A model generated the notes under the pieces. It worked only from the letters and a program-made list of their open reading frames with translations, was not told where the DNA came from and did not search any database. Both the position numbers and the translations under genes were made by a program. Shown here in pieces: positions 10,767 through 22,855 of a stretch of DNA of 64,000 nucleotides (the stretch's first letter is position 1; every line of letters starts with the position of its first letter). Location: contig JAOYRU010000067.1 of assembly GCA_026315105.1 (NCBI GenBank), positions 1-64,000 on the forward strand. Direction: 5' to 3'. The DNA comes from Locusta migratoria (taxonomy: Eukaryota; Arthropoda; Insecta; Orthoptera; Acrididae).

Positions 10767-10979
10767 GGTGGAGCAAAGTTTTCTATAAAACTTGCCTAGT
10801 GTTCATAAGGTGAGGCCAAGATGCAGCTTGTGAATAAGTACTGTGTTTCGCTTGCTTGTCTAGTGTAGAACTAGACACGCAGAAACAGCTACAGGAGGGT
10901 GTCAAGTTTTTTCTCAGTTGTAGGGACGGTAACACGGTCGCAGGGTAATGCCACTGTCGATGGCTTAAAAAGAAACGTA

Positions 10980-11052
10980 AGCCGAAACCATGGATCGAAC
11001 CAGTGACCTTTAGATCTTCAGTCTAACGCTCTCCCAACTGAGCTATTTCGGC
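10980..11052 (-). pseudogene. Trnaf-gaa: Degenerate tRNA-Phe (GAA), U73 class
   Basis: Phe copy 14. Three T-stem mismatches and U73. Confidence 0.85.
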
Positions 11053-11531
11053 TGACGTCGTTGTGCTTGATTTTCCACTGCTTCCATGCGTGCAGAGTCG
11101 TTTGTTATTGACTTCGATGACTTCATCTGACGCCACGCTGACGCTAGGAAAAAGCCTCTTTTATCACTGCACAGGGCAAATGGCTTGCAGAGAACGATGC
11201 ACAAGAGAGAATAGAGTGTTGACTGCGTAAGTGGCTGAATCCAGCAGATACCCATGATAATGCAATCGAATTAGACACATGCAAATTAAACACTGGGCTG
11301 TTATCGACTGCACGCTAAAATAAACAAAACGTTAGTGTTCAGTGTAGTGGCGTTTTCAGGGACATCTGGCGGACGACGGCGCAGATGAGCTGCATTGCCT
11401 TCTGGACAGAACTGGAGCGCAGCATCATGGAGCCAGAAAAGACAGCGGTTTACTTGTGAGCCGCCAGTTTAGCGGAAAAGCACCACCAAAGTTGCCACTA
11501 CATGTCTGTCAATGGAGGAAGAGAAAATTTT

Positions 11532-11613
11532 CGCAGTCGGCAGGACTCGAACCTACGCTCCCAGAGGGAATCTGATTTCAAGTCAGACGCCTTAACCACT
11601 CGGCCACGACTGC
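11532..11613 (-). tRNA. Trnas-uga: tRNA-Ser (UGA)
   Basis: Ser copy 14, canonical. Confidence 0.95.
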
Positions 11614-11826
11614 GGTGGAGCAAAGTTTTCTATAAAACTTGCCTAGTGTTCATAAGGTGAGGCCAAGATGCAGCTTGTGAATAAGTACTGTGTTTCGCTT
11701 GCTTGTCTAGTGTAGAACTAGACACGCAGAAACAGCTACAGGAGGGTGTCAAGTTTTTTCTCAGTTGTAGGGACGGTAACACGGTCGCAGGGTAATGCCA
11801 CTGTCGATGGCTTAAAAAGAAACGTA

Positions 11827-11899
11827 TGCCGAAACCCGGGATCGAACCAGTGACCTTTAGATCTTCAGTCTACCGCTCTCCCAACTGAGCTATTTCGGC
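11827..11899 (-). tRNA. Trnaf-gaa: tRNA-Phe (GAA), A49/G27 class
   Basis: Phe copy 15, in an 836-bp unit. A49·G65 and G27·A43 mismatches. Confidence 0.88.
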
Positions 11900-12367
11900 T
11901 GACGTCGTTGTGCTTGATTTTCCACTGCTTCCATGCGTGCAGAGTCGTTTGTTATTGACTTCGATGACTTCATCTGACGCTAGGAAAAAGCCTCTTTTAT
12001 CACTGCACAGGGCAAATGGCTTGCAGAGAACGATGCACAAGAGAGAATAGAGTGTTGACTGCGTAAGTGGCTGAATCCAGCAGATACCCATGATAATGCA
12101 ATCGAATTAGACACATGCAAATTAAACACTGGGCTGTTATCGACTGCACGCTAAAATAAACAAAACGTTAGTGTTCAGTGTAGTGGCGTTTTCAGGGACA
12201 TCTGGCGGACGACGGCGCAGATGAGTTGCATTGCCTTCTGGACAGAACTGGAGCGCAGCATCATGGAGCCAGAAAAGACAGCGGTTTACTTGTGAGCCGC
12301 CAGTTTAGCGGAAAAGCACCACCAAAGTTGCCACTACATGTCTGTCAATGGAGGAAGAGAAAATTTT

Positions 12368-12449
12368 CGCAGTCGGCAGGACTCGAACCTACGCTCCCAG
12401 AGGGAATCTGATTTCAAGTCAGACGCCTTAACCACTCGGCCACGACTGC
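12368..12449 (-). tRNA. Trnas-uga: tRNA-Ser (UGA)
   Basis: Ser copy 15, canonical. Confidence 0.95.
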
Positions 12450-12662
12450 GGTGGAGCAAAGTTTTCTATAAAACTTGCCTAGTGTTCATAAGGTGAGGCC
12501 AAGATGCAGCTTGTGAATAAGTACTGTGTTTCGCTTGCTTGTCTAGTGTAGAACTAGACACGCAGAAACAGCTACAGGAGGGTGTCAAGTTTTTTCTCAG
12601 TTGTAGGGACGGTAACACGGTCGCAGGGTAATGCCACTGTCGATGGCTTAAAAAGAAACGTA

Positions 12663-12735
12663 AGCCGAAACCATGGATCGAACCAGTGACCTTTAGATCT
12701 TCAGTCTAACGCTCTCCCAACTGAGCTATTTCGGC
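12663..12735 (-). pseudogene. Trnaf-gaa: Degenerate tRNA-Phe (GAA), U73 class
   Basis: Phe copy 16. Three T-stem mismatches and U73. Its spacer carries the rare ctacgaaa marker shared only with copy 24. Confidence 0.85.
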
Positions 12736-13214
12736 TGACGTCGTTGTGCTTGATTTTCCACTGCTTCCATGCGTGCAGAGTCGTTTGTTATTGACTTCGA
12801 TGACTTCATCTGACGCCACGCTGACGCTACGAAAAAGCCTCTTTTATCACTGCACAGGGCAAATGGCTTGCAGAGAACGATGCACAAGAGAGAATAGAGT
12901 GTTGACTGCGTAAGTGGCTGAATCCAGCAGATACCCATGATAATGCAATCGAATTAGACACATGCAAATTAAACACTGGGCTGTTATCGACTGCACGCTA
13001 AAATAAACAAAACGTTAGTGTTCAGTGTAGTGGCGTTTTCAGGGACATCTGGCGGACGACGGCGCAGATGAGCTGCATTGCCTTCTGGACAGAACTGGAG
13101 CGCAGCATCATGGAGCCAGAAAAGACAGCGGTTTACTTGTGAGCCGCCAGTTTAGCGGAAAAGCACCACCAAAGTTGCCACTACATGTCTGTCAATGGAG
13201 GAAGAGAAAATTTT

Positions 13215-13296
13215 CGCAGTCGGCAGGACTCGAACCTACGCTCCCAGAGGGAATCTGATTTCAAGTCAGACGCCTTAACCACTCGGCCACGACTGC
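13215..13296 (-). tRNA. Trnas-uga: tRNA-Ser (UGA)
   Basis: Ser copy 16, canonical. Confidence 0.95.
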
Positions 13297-13509
13297 GGTG
13301 GAGCAAAGTTTTCTATAAAACTTGCCTAGTGTTCATAAGGTGAGGCCAAGATGCAGCTTGTGAATAAGTACTGTGTTTCGCTTGCTTGTCTAGTGTAGAA
13401 CTAGACACGCAGAAACAGCTACAGGAGGGTGTCAAGTTTTTTCTCAGTTGTAGGGACGGTAACACGGTCGCAGGGTAATGCCACTGTCGATGGCTTAAAA
13501 AGAAACGTA

Positions 13510-13582
13510 TGCCGAAACCCGGGATCGAACCAGTGACCTTTAGATCTTCAGTCTACCGCTCTCCCAACTGAGCTATTTCGGC
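13510..13582 (-). tRNA. Trnaf-gaa: tRNA-Phe (GAA), A49/G27 class
   Basis: Phe copy 17, in an 836-bp unit. A49·G65 and G27·A43 mismatches. Confidence 0.88.
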
Positions 13583-14050
13583 TGACGTCGTTGTGCTTGA
13601 TTTTCCACTGCTTCCATGCGTGCAGAGTCGTTTGTTATTGACTTCGATGACTTCATCTGACGCTAGGAAAAAGCCTCTTTTATCACTGCACAGGGCAAAT
13701 GGCTTGCAGAGAACGATGCACAAGAGAGAATAGAGTGTTGACTGCGTAAGTGGCTGAATCCAGCAGATACCCATGATAATGCAATCGAATTAGACACATG
13801 CAAATTAAACACTGGGCTGTTATCGACTGCACGCTAAAATAAACAAAACGTTAGTGTTCAGTGTAGTGGCGTTTTCAGGGACATCTGGCGGACGACGGCG
13901 CAGATGAGCTGCATTGCCTTCTGGACAGAACTGGAGCGCAGCATCATGGAGCCAGAAAAGACAGCGGTTTACTTGTGAGCCGCCAGTTTAGCGGAAAAGC
14001 ACCACCAAAGTTGCCACTACATGTCTGTCAATGGAGGAAGAGAAAATTTT

Positions 14051-14132
14051 CGCAGTCGGCAGGACTCGAACCTACGCTCCCAGAGGGAATCTGATTTCAA
14101 GTCAGACGCCTTAACCACTCGGCCACGACTGC
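14051..14132 (-). tRNA. Trnas-uga: tRNA-Ser (UGA)
   Basis: Ser copy 17, canonical. Confidence 0.95.
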
Positions 14133-14345
14133 GGTGGAGCAAAGTTTTCTATAAAACTTGCCTAGTGTTCATAAGGTGAGGCCAAGATGCAGCTTGTGAA
14201 TAAGTACTGTGTTTCGCTTGCTTGTCTAGTGTAGAACTAGACACGCAGAAACAGCTACAGGAGGGTGTCAAGTTTTTTCTCAGTTGTAGGGACGGTAACA
14301 CGGTCGCAGGGTAATGCCACTGTCGATGGCTTAAAAAGAAACGTA

Positions 14346-14418
14346 AGCCGAAACCATGGATCGAACCAGTGACCTTTAGATCTTCAGTCTAACGCTCTCC
14401 CAACTGAGCTATTTCGGC
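14346..14418 (-). pseudogene. Trnaf-gaa: Degenerate tRNA-Phe (GAA), U73 class
   Basis: Phe copy 18. Three T-stem mismatches and U73. Confidence 0.85.
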
Positions 14419-14897
14419 TGACGTCGTTGTGCTTGATTTTCCACTGCTTCCATGCGTGCAGAGTCGTTTGTTATTGACTTCGATGACTTCATCTGACGCC
14501 ACGCTGACGCTAGGAAAAAGCCTCTTTTATCACTGCACAGGGCAAATGGCTTGCAGAGAACGATGCACAAGAGAGAATAGAGTGTTGACTGCGTAAGTGG
14601 CTGAATCCAGCAGATACCCATGATAATGCAATCGAATTAGACACATGCAAATTAAACACTGGGCTGTTATCGACTGCACGCTAAAATAAACAAAACGTTA
14701 GTGTTCAGTGTAGTGGCGTTTTCAGGGACATCTGGCGGACGACGGCGCAGATGAGCTGCATTGCCTTCTGGACAGAACTGGAGCGCAGCATCATGGAGCC
14801 AGAAAAGACAGCGGTTTACTTGTGAGCCGCCAGTTTAGCGGAAAAGCACCACCAAAGTTGCCACTACATGTCTGTCAATGGAGGAAGAGAAAATTTT

Positions 14898-14979
14898 CGC
14901 AGTCGGCAGGACTCGAACCTACGCTCCCAGAGGGAATCTGATTTCAAGTCAGACGCCTTAACCACTCGGCCACGACTGC
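14898..14979 (-). tRNA. Trnas-uga: tRNA-Ser (UGA)
   Basis: Ser copy 18, canonical. Confidence 0.95.
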
Positions 14980-15192
14980 GGTGGAGCAAAGTTTTCTATA
15001 AAACTTGCCTAGTGTTCATAAGGTGAGGCCAAGATGCAGCTTGTGAATAAGTACTGTGTTTCGCTTGCTTGTCTAGTGTAGAACTAGACACGCAGAAACA
15101 GCTACAGGAGGGTGTCAAGTTTTTTCTCAGTTGTAGGGACGGTAACACGGTCGCAGGGTAATGCCACTGTCGATGGCTTAAAAAGAAACGTA

Positions 15193-15265
15193 TGCCAAAA
15201 CCCGGGATCGAACCAGTGACCTTTAGATCTTCAGTCTAACGCTCTCCCAACTGAGCTATTTCGGC
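15193..15265 (-). tRNA. Trnaf-gaa: tRNA-Phe (GAA), A49 class with G4·U69
   Basis: Phe copy 19. A49·G65 mismatch, and C69 is U (plus-strand A at 15197), giving a tolerated G·U wobble in the acceptor stem. The only copy with this change. Confidence 0.9.
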
Positions 15266-15744
15266 TGACGTCGTTGTGCTTGATTTTCCACTGCTTCCAT
15301 GCGTGCAGAGTCGTTTGTTATTGACTTCGATGACTTCATCTGACGCCACGCTGACGCTAGGAAAAAGCCTCTTTTATCACTGCACAGGGCAAATGGCTTG
15401 CAGAGAACGATGCACAAGAGAGAATAGAGTGTTGACTGCGTAAGTGGCTGAATCCAGCAGATACCCATGATAATGCAATCGAATTAGACACATGCAAATT
15501 AAACACTGGGCTGTTATCGACTGCACGCTAAAATAAACAAAACGTTAGTGTTCAGTGTAGTGGCGTTTTCAGGGACATCTGGCGGACGACGGCGCAGATG
15601 AGCTGCATTGCCTTCTGGACAGAACTGGAGCGCAGCATCATGGAGCCAGAAAAGACAGCGGTTTACTTGTGAGCCGCCAGTTTAGCGGAAAAGCACCACC
15701 AAAGTTGCCACTACATGTCTGTCAATGGAGGAAGAGAAAATTTT

Positions 15745-15826
15745 CGCAGTCGGCAGGACTCGAACCTACGCTCCCAGAGGGAATCTGATTTCAAGTCAGA
15801 CGCCTTAACCACTCGGCCACGACTGC
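15745..15826 (-). tRNA. Trnas-uga: tRNA-Ser (UGA)
   Basis: Ser copy 19, canonical. Confidence 0.95.
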
Positions 15827-16039
15827 GGTGGAGCAAAGTTTTCTATAAAACTTGCCTAGTGTTCATAAGGTGAGGCCAAGATGCAGCTTGTGAATAAGTA
15901 CTGTGTTTCGCTTGCTTGTCTAGTGTAGAACTAGACACGCAGAAACAGCTACAGGAGGGTGTCAAGTTTTTTCTCAGTTGTAGGGACGGTAACACGGTCG
16001 CAGGGTAATGCCACTGTCGATGGCTTAAAAAGAAACGTA

Positions 16040-16112
16040 TGCCGAAACCCGGGATCGAACCAGTGACCTTTAGATCTTCAGTCTAACGCTCTCCCAACTG
16101 AGCTATTTCGGC
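16040..16112 (-). tRNA. Trnaf-gaa: tRNA-Phe (GAA), A49 class
   Basis: Phe copy 20. A49·G65 mismatch; A73. Confidence 0.92.
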
Positions 16113-16591
16113 TGACGTCGTTGTGCTTGATTTTCCACTGCTTCCATGCGTGCAGAGTCGTTTGTTATTGACTTCGATGACTTCATCTGACGCCACGCTG
16201 ACGCTAGGAAAAAGCCTCTTTTATCACTGCACAGGGCAAATGGCTTGCAGAGAACGATGCACAAGAGAGAATAGAGTGTTGACTGCGTAAGTGGCTGAAT
16301 CCAGCAGATACCCATGATAATGCAATCGAATTAGACACATGCAAATTAAACACTGGGCTGTTATCGACTGCACGCTAAAATAAACAAAACGTTAGTGTTC
16401 AGTGTAGTGGCGTTTTCAGGGACATCTGGCGGACGACGGCGCAGATGAGCTGCATTGCCTTCTGGACAGAACTGGAGCGCAGCATCATGGAGCCAGAAAA
16501 GACAGCGGTTTACTTGTGAGCCGCCAGTTTAGCGGAAAAGCACCACCAAAGTTGCCACTACATGTCTGTCAATGGAGGAAGAGAAAATTTT

Positions 16592-16673
16592 CGCAGTCGG
16601 CAGGACTCGAACCTACGCTCCCAGAGGGAATCTGATTTCAAGTCAGACGCCTTAACCACTCGGCCACGACTGC
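16592..16673 (-). tRNA. Trnas-uga: tRNA-Ser (UGA)
   Basis: Ser copy 20, canonical. Confidence 0.95.
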
Positions 16674-16886
16674 GGTGGAGCAAAGTTTTCTATAAAACTT
16701 GCCTAGTGTTCATAAGGTGAGGCCAAGATGCAGCTTGTGAATAAGTACTGTGTTTCGCTTGCTTGTCTAGTGTAGAACTAGACACGCAGAAACAGCTACA
16801 GGAGGGTGTCAAGTTTTTTCTCAGTTGTAGGGACGGTAACACGGTCGCAGGGTAATGCCACTGTCGATGGCTTAAAAAGAAACGTA

Positions 16887-16959
16887 TGCCGAAACCCGGG
16901 ATCGAACCAGTGACCTTTAGATCTTCAGTCTACCGCTCTCCCAACTGAGCTATTTCGGC
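16887..16959 (-). tRNA. Trnaf-gaa: tRNA-Phe (GAA), A49/G27 class
   Basis: Phe copy 21, in an 836-bp unit. A49·G65 and G27·A43 mismatches. Confidence 0.88.
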
Positions 16960-17427
16960 TGACGTCGTTGTGCTTGATTTTCCACTGCTTCCATGCGTGC
17001 AGAGTCGTTTGTTATTGACTTCGATGACTTCATCTGACGCTAGGAAAAAGCCTCTTTTATCACTGCACAGGGCAAATGGCTTGCAGAGAACGATGCACAA
17101 GAGAGAATAGAGTGTTGACTGCGTAAGTGGCTGAATCCAGCAGATACCCATGATAATGCAATCGAATTAGACACATGCAAATTAAACACTGGGCTGTTAT
17201 CGACTGCACGCTAAAATAAACAAAACGTTAGTGTTCAGTGTAGTGGCGTTTTCAGGGACATCTGGCGGACGACGGCGCAGATGAGTTGCATTGCCTTCTG
17301 GACAGAACTGGAGCGCAGCATCATGGAGCCAGAAAAGACAGCGGTTTACTTGTGAGCCGCCAGTTTAGCGGAAAAGCACCACCAAAGTTGCCACTACATG
17401 TCTGTCAATGGAGGAAGAGAAAATTTT

Positions 17428-17509
17428 CGCAGTCGGCAGGACTCGAACCTACGCTCCCAGAGGGAATCTGATTTCAAGTCAGACGCCTTAACCACTCGGC
17501 CACGACTGC
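17428..17509 (-). tRNA. Trnas-uga: tRNA-Ser (UGA)
   Basis: Ser copy 21, canonical. Confidence 0.95.
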
Positions 17510-17722
17510 GGTGGAGCAAAGTTTTCTATAAAACTTGCCTAGTGTTCATAAGGTGAGGCCAAGATGCAGCTTGTGAATAAGTACTGTGTTTCGCTTGCTT
17601 GTCTAGTGTAGAACTAGACACGCAGAAACAGCTACAGGAGGGTGTCAAGTTTTTTCTCAGTTGTAGGGACGGTAACACGGTCGCAGGGTAATGCCACTGT
17701 CGATGGCTTAAAAAGAAACGTA

Positions 17723-17795
17723 AGCCGAAACCATGGATCGAACCAGTGACCTTTAGATCTTCAGTCTAACGCTCTCCCAACTGAGCTATTTCGGC
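17723..17795 (-). pseudogene. Trnaf-gaa: Degenerate tRNA-Phe (GAA), U73 class
   Basis: Phe copy 22. Three T-stem mismatches and U73. Confidence 0.85.
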
Positions 17796-18274
17796 TGACG
17801 TCGTTGTGCTTGATTTTCCACTGCTTCCATGCGTGCAGAGTCGTTTGTTATTGACTTCGATGACTTCATCTGACGCCACGCTGACGCTAGGAAAAAGCCT
17901 CTTTTATCACTGCACAGGGCAAATGGCTTGCAGAGAACGATGCACAAGAGAGAATAGAGTGTTGACTGCGTAAGTGGCTGAATCCAGCAGATACCCATGA
18001 TAATGCAATCGAATTAGACACATGCAAATTAAACACTGGGCTGTTATCGACTGCACGCTAAAATAAACAAAACGTTAGTGTTCAGTGTAGTGGCGTTTTC
18101 AGGGACATCTGGCGGACGACGGCGCAGATGAGCTGCATTGCCTTCTGGACAGAACTGGAGCGCAGCATCATGGAGCCAGAAAAGACAGCGGTTTACTTGT
18201 GAGCCGCCAGTTTAGCGGAAAAGCACCACCAAAGTTGCCACTACATGTCTGTCAATGGAGGAAGAGAAAATTTT

Positions 18275-18356
18275 CGCAGTCGGCAGGACTCGAACCTACG
18301 CTCCCAGAGGGAATCTGATTTCAAGTCAGACGCCTTAACCACTCGGCCACGACTGC
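18275..18356 (-). tRNA. Trnas-uga: tRNA-Ser (UGA)
   Basis: Ser copy 22, canonical. Confidence 0.95.
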
Positions 18357-18569
18357 GGTGGAGCAAAGTTTTCTATAAAACTTGCCTAGTGTTCATAAGG
18401 TGAGGCCAAGATGCAGCTTGTGAATAAGTACTGTGTTTCGCTTGCTTGTCTAGTGTAGAACTAGACACGCAGAAACAGCTACAGGAGGGTGTCAAGTTTT
18501 TTCTCAGTTGTAGGGACGGTAACACGGTCGCAGGGTAATGCCACTGTCGATGGCTTAAAAAGAAACGTA

Positions 18570-18642
18570 TGCCGAAACCCGGGATCGAACCAGTGACCTT
18601 TAGATCTTCAGTCTACCGCTCTCCCAACTGAGCTATTTCGGC
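18570..18642 (-). tRNA. Trnaf-gaa: tRNA-Phe (GAA), A49/G27 class
   Basis: Phe copy 23, in an 836-bp unit. A49·G65 and G27·A43 mismatches. Confidence 0.88.
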
Positions 18643-19110
18643 TGACGTCGTTGTGCTTGATTTTCCACTGCTTCCATGCGTGCAGAGTCGTTTGTTATTG
18701 ACTTCGATGACTTCATCTGACGCTAGGAAAAAGCCTCTTTTATCACTGCACAGGGCAAATGGCTTGCAGAGAACGATGCACAAGAGAGAATAGAGTGTTG
18801 ACTGCGTAAGTGGCTGAATCCAGCAGATACCCATGATAATGCAATCGAATTAGACACATGCAAATTAAACACTGGGCTGTTATCGACTGCACGCTAAAAT
18901 AAACAAAACGTTAGTGTTCAGTGTAGTGGCGTTTTCAGGGACATCTGGCGGACGACGGCGCAGATGAGTTGCATTGCCTTCTGGACAGAACTGGAGCGCA
19001 GCATCATGGAGCCAGAAAAGACAGCGGTTTACTTGTGAGCCGCCAGTTTAGCGGAAAAGCACCACCAAAGTTGCCACTACATGTCTGTCAATGGAGGAAG
19101 AGAAAATTTT

Positions 19111-19192
19111 CGCAGTCGGCAGGACTCGAACCTACGCTCCCAGAGGGAATCTGATTTCAAGTCAGACGCCTTAACCACTCGGCCACGACTGC
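19111..19192 (-). tRNA. Trnas-uga: tRNA-Ser (UGA)
   Basis: Ser copy 23, canonical. Confidence 0.95.
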
Positions 19193-19405
19193 GGTGGAGC
19201 AAAGTTTTCTATAAAACTTGCCTAGTGTTCATAAGGTGAGGCCAAGATGCAGCTTGTGAATAAGTACTGTGTTTCGCTTGCTTGTCTAGTGTAGAACTAG
19301 ACACGCAGAAACAGCTACAGGAGGGTGTCAAGTTTTTTCTCAGTTGTAGGGACGGTAACACGGTCGCAGGGTAATGCCACTGTCGATGGCTTAAAAAGAA
19401 ACGTA

Positions 19406-19478
19406 AGCCGAAACCATGGATCGAACCAGTGACCTTTAGATCTTCAGTCTAACGCTCTCCCAACTGAGCTATTTCGGC
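19406..19478 (-). pseudogene. Trnaf-gaa: Degenerate tRNA-Phe (GAA), U73 class
   Basis: Phe copy 24. Three T-stem mismatches and U73; spacer marker ctacgaaa shared with copy 16. Confidence 0.85.
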
Positions 19479-19957
19479 TGACGTCGTTGTGCTTGATTTT
19501 CCACTGCTTCCATGCGTGCAGAGTCGTTTGTTATTGACTTCGATGACTTCATCTGACGCCACGCTGACGCTACGAAAAAGCCTCTTTTATCACTGCACAG
19601 GGCAAATGGCTTGCAGAGAACGATGCACAAGAGAGAATAGAGTGTTGACTGCGTAAGTGGCTGAATCCAGCAGATACCCATGATAATGCAATCGAATTAG
19701 ACACATGCAAATTAAACACTGGGCTGTTATCGACTGCACGCTAAAATAAACAAAACGTTAGTGTTCAGTGTAGTGGCGTTTTCAGGGACATCTGGCGGAC
19801 GACGGCGCAGATGAGCTGCATTGCCTTCTGGACAGAACTGGAGCGCAGCATCATGGAGCCAGAAAAGACAGCGGTTTACTTGTGAGCCGCCAGTTTAGCG
19901 GAAAAGCACCACCAAAGTTGCCACTACATGTCTGTCAATGGAGGAAGAGAAAATTTT

Positions 19958-20039
19958 CGCAGTCGGCAGGACTCGAACCTACGCTCCCAGAGGGAATCTG
20001 ATTTCAAGTCAGACGCCTTAACCACTCGGCCACGACTGC
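19958..20039 (-). tRNA. Trnas-uga: tRNA-Ser (UGA)
   Basis: Ser copy 24, canonical. Confidence 0.95.
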
Positions 20040-20252
20040 GGTGGAGCAAAGTTTTCTATAAAACTTGCCTAGTGTTCATAAGGTGAGGCCAAGATGCAGC
20101 TTGTGAATAAGTACTGTGTTTCGCTTGCTTGTCTAGTGTAGAACTAGACACGCAGAAACAGCTACAGGAGGGTGTCAAGTTTTTTCTCAGTTGTAGGGAC
20201 GGTAACACGGTCGCAGGGTAATGCCACTGTCGATGGCTTAAAAAGAAACGTA

Positions 20253-20325
20253 TGCCGAAACCCGGGATCGAACCAGTGACCTTTAGATCTTCAGTCTACC
20301 GCTCTCCCAACTGAGCTATTTCGGC
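20253..20325 (-). tRNA. Trnaf-gaa: tRNA-Phe (GAA), A49/G27 class
   Basis: Phe copy 25, in an 836-bp unit. A49·G65 and G27·A43 mismatches. Confidence 0.88.
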
Positions 20326-20793
20326 TGACGTCGTTGTGCTTGATTTTCCACTGCTTCCATGCGTGCAGAGTCGTTTGTTATTGACTTCGATGACTTCATC
20401 TGACGCTAGGAAAAAGCCTCTTTTATCACTGCACAGGGCAAATGGCTTGCAGAGAACGATGCACAAGAGAGAATAGAGTGTTGACTGCGTAAGTGGCTGA
20501 ATCCAGCAGATACCCATGATAATGCAATCGAATTAGACACATGCAAATTAAACACTGGGCTGTTATCGACTGCACGCTAAAATAAACAAAACGTTAGTGT
20601 TCAGTGTAGTGGCGTTTTCAGGGACATCTGGCGGACGACGGCGCAGATGAGCTGCATTGCCTTCTGGACAGAACTGGAGCGCAGCATCATGGAGCCAGAA
20701 AAGACAGCGGTTTACTTGTGAGCCGCCAGTTTAGCGGAAAAGCACCACCAAAGTTGCCACTACATGTCTGTCAATGGAGGAAGAGAAAATTTT

Positions 20794-20875
20794 CGCAGTC
20801 GGCAGGACTCGAACCTACGCTCCCAGAGGGAATCTGATTTCAAGTCAGACGCCTTAACCACTCGGCCACGACTGC
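20794..20875 (-). tRNA. Trnas-uga: tRNA-Ser (UGA)
   Basis: Ser copy 25, canonical. Confidence 0.95.
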
Positions 20876-21088
20876 GGTGGAGCAAAGTTTTCTATAAAAC
20901 TTGCCTAGTGTTCATAAGGTGAGGCCAAGATGCAGCTTGTGAATAAGTACTGTGTTTCGCTTGCTTGTCTAGTGTAGAACTAGACACGCAGAAACAGCTA
21001 CAGGAGGGTGTCAAGTTTTTTCTCAGTTGTAGGGACGGTAACACGGTCGCAGGGTAATGCCACTGTCGATGGCTTAAAAAGAAACGTA

Positions 21089-21161
21089 AGCCGAAACCAT
21101 GGATCGAACCAGTGACCTTTAGATCTTCAGTCTAACGCTCTCCCAACTGAGCTATTTCGGC
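21089..21161 (-). pseudogene. Trnaf-gaa: Degenerate tRNA-Phe (GAA), U73 class
   Basis: Phe copy 26. Three T-stem mismatches and U73. Confidence 0.85.
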
Positions 21162-21640
21162 TGACGTCGTTGTGCTTGATTTTCCACTGCTTCCATGCGT
21201 GCAGAGTCGTTTGTTATTGACTTCGATGACTTCATCTGACGCCACGCTGACGCTAGGAAAAAGCCTCTTTTATCACTGCACAGGGCAAATGGCTTGCAGA
21301 GAACGATGCACAAGAGAGAATAGAGTGTTGACTGCGTAAGTGGCTGAATCCAGCAGATACCCATGATAATGCAATCGAATTAGACACATGCAAATTAAAC
21401 ACTGGGCTGTTATCGACTGCACGCTAAAATAAACAAAACGTTAGTGTTCAGTGTAGTGGCGTTTTCAGGGACATCTGGCGGACGACGGCGCAGATGAGCT
21501 GCATTGCCTTCTGGACAGAACTGGAGCGCAGCATCATGGAGCCAGAAAAGACAGCGGTTTACTTGTGAGCCGCCAGTTTAGCGGAAAAGCACCACCAAAG
21601 TTGCCACTACATGTCTGTCAATGGAGGAAGAGAAAATTTT

Positions 21641-21722
21641 CGCAGTCGGCAGGACTCGAACCTACGCTCCCAGAGGGAATCTGATTTCAAGTCAGACGCC
21701 TTAACCACTCGGCCACGACTGC
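21641..21722 (-). tRNA. Trnas-uga: tRNA-Ser (UGA)
   Basis: Ser copy 26, canonical. Confidence 0.95.
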
Positions 21723-21935
21723 GGTGGAGCAAAGTTTTCTATAAAACTTGCCTAGTGTTCATAAGGTGAGGCCAAGATGCAGCTTGTGAATAAGTACTGT
21801 GTTTCGCTTGCTTGTCTAGTGTAGAACTAGACACGCAGAAACAGCTACAGGAGGGTGTCAAGTTTTTTCTCAGTTGTAGGGACGGTAACACGGTCGCAGG
21901 GTAATGCCACTGTCGATGGCTTAAAAAGAAACGTA

Positions 21936-22008
21936 TGCCGAAACCCGGGATCGAACCAGTGACCTTTAGATCTTCAGTCTAACGCTCTCCCAACTGAGCT
22001 ATTTCGGC
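21936..22008 (-). tRNA. Trnaf-gaa: tRNA-Phe (GAA), A49 class
   Basis: Phe copy 27. A49·G65 mismatch; A73; normal G4-C69, unlike its duplication partner copy 19. Confidence 0.92.
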
Positions 22009-22487
22009 TGACGTCGTTGTGCTTGATTTTCCACTGCTTCCATGCGTGCAGAGTCGTTTGTTATTGACTTCGATGACTTCATCTGACGCCACGCTGACGC
22101 TAGGAAAAAGCCTCTTTTATCACTGCACAGGGCAAATGGCTTGCAGAGAACGATGCACAAGAGAGAATAGAGTGTTGACTGCGTAAGTGGCTGAATCCAG
22201 CAGATACCCATGATAATGCAATCGAATTAGACACATGCAAATTAAACACTGGGCTGTTATCGACTGCACGCTAAAATAAACAAAACGTTAGTGTTCAGTG
22301 TAGTGGCGTTTTCAGGGACATCTGGCGGACGACGGCGCAGATGAGCTGCATTGCCTTCTGGACAGAACTGGAGCGCAGCATCATGGAGCCAGAAAAGACA
22401 GCGGTTTACTTGTGAGCCGCCAGTTTAGCGGAAAAGCACCACCAAAGTTGCCACTACATGTCTGTCAATGGAGGAAGAGAAAATTTT

Positions 22488-22569
22488 CGCAGTCGGCAGG
22501 ACTCGAACCTACGCTCCCAGAGGGAATCTGATTTCAAGTCAGACGCCTTAACCACTCGGCCACGACTGC
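22488..22569 (-). tRNA. Trnas-uga: tRNA-Ser (UGA)
   Basis: Ser copy 27, canonical. Confidence 0.95.
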
Positions 22570-22782
22570 GGTGGAGCAAAGTTTTCTATAAAACTTGCCT
22601 AGTGTTCATAAGGTGAGGCCAAGATGCAGCTTGTGAATAAGTACTGTGTTTCGCTTGCTTGTCTAGTGTAGAACTAGACACGCAGAAACAGCTACAGGAG
22701 GGTGTCAAGTTTTTTCTCAGTTGTAGGGACGGTAACACGGTCGCAGGGTAATGCCACTGTCGATGGCTTAAAAAGAAACGTA

Positions 22783-22855
22783 TGCCGAAACCCGGGATCG
22801 AACCAGTGACCTTTAGATCTTCAGTCTAACGCTCTCCCAACTGAGCTATTTCGGC
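22783..22855 (-). tRNA. Trnaf-gaa: tRNA-Phe (GAA), A49 class
   Basis: Phe copy 28. A49·G65 mismatch; A73. Confidence 0.92.

Larger units (their letters stand above)
8461..15192 (-). repeat. Higher-order dimers, four tandem copies of 1,683 bp
   Basis: Copies 11-12, 13-14, 15-16 and 17-18 form dimers starting at 8461, 10144, 11827 and 13510. Each has an 836-bp unit with a G27 tRNA-Phe followed by an 847-bp unit with the degenerate U73 tRNA-Phe. The regular alternation shows that the dimer, rather than the monomer, was the unit of amplification here. Confidence 0.9.
10144..16886 (-). repeat. Eight-unit segment (copies 13-20), first copy of a 6,743-bp duplication
   Basis: The order of unit types, and rare markers within them (gagttgc in copies 13 and 15; ctacgaaa in place of ctaggaaa in copy 16), recur 6,743 bp further right. 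One difference is seen: base 15197 is A here, giving G4·U69 in tRNA-Phe copy 19, and G in the partner. Confidence 0.8.
16887..21935 (-). repeat. Higher-order dimers, three tandem copies of 1,683 bp
   Basis: Dimers start at 16887, 18570 and 20253 (copies 21-22, 23-24, 25-26) with the same 836/847 composition as the block at 8461-15192. Related single dimers start at 23630 (copies 29-30) and 26160 (copies 32-33), but in those the 836-bp unit has T27. Confidence 0.9.
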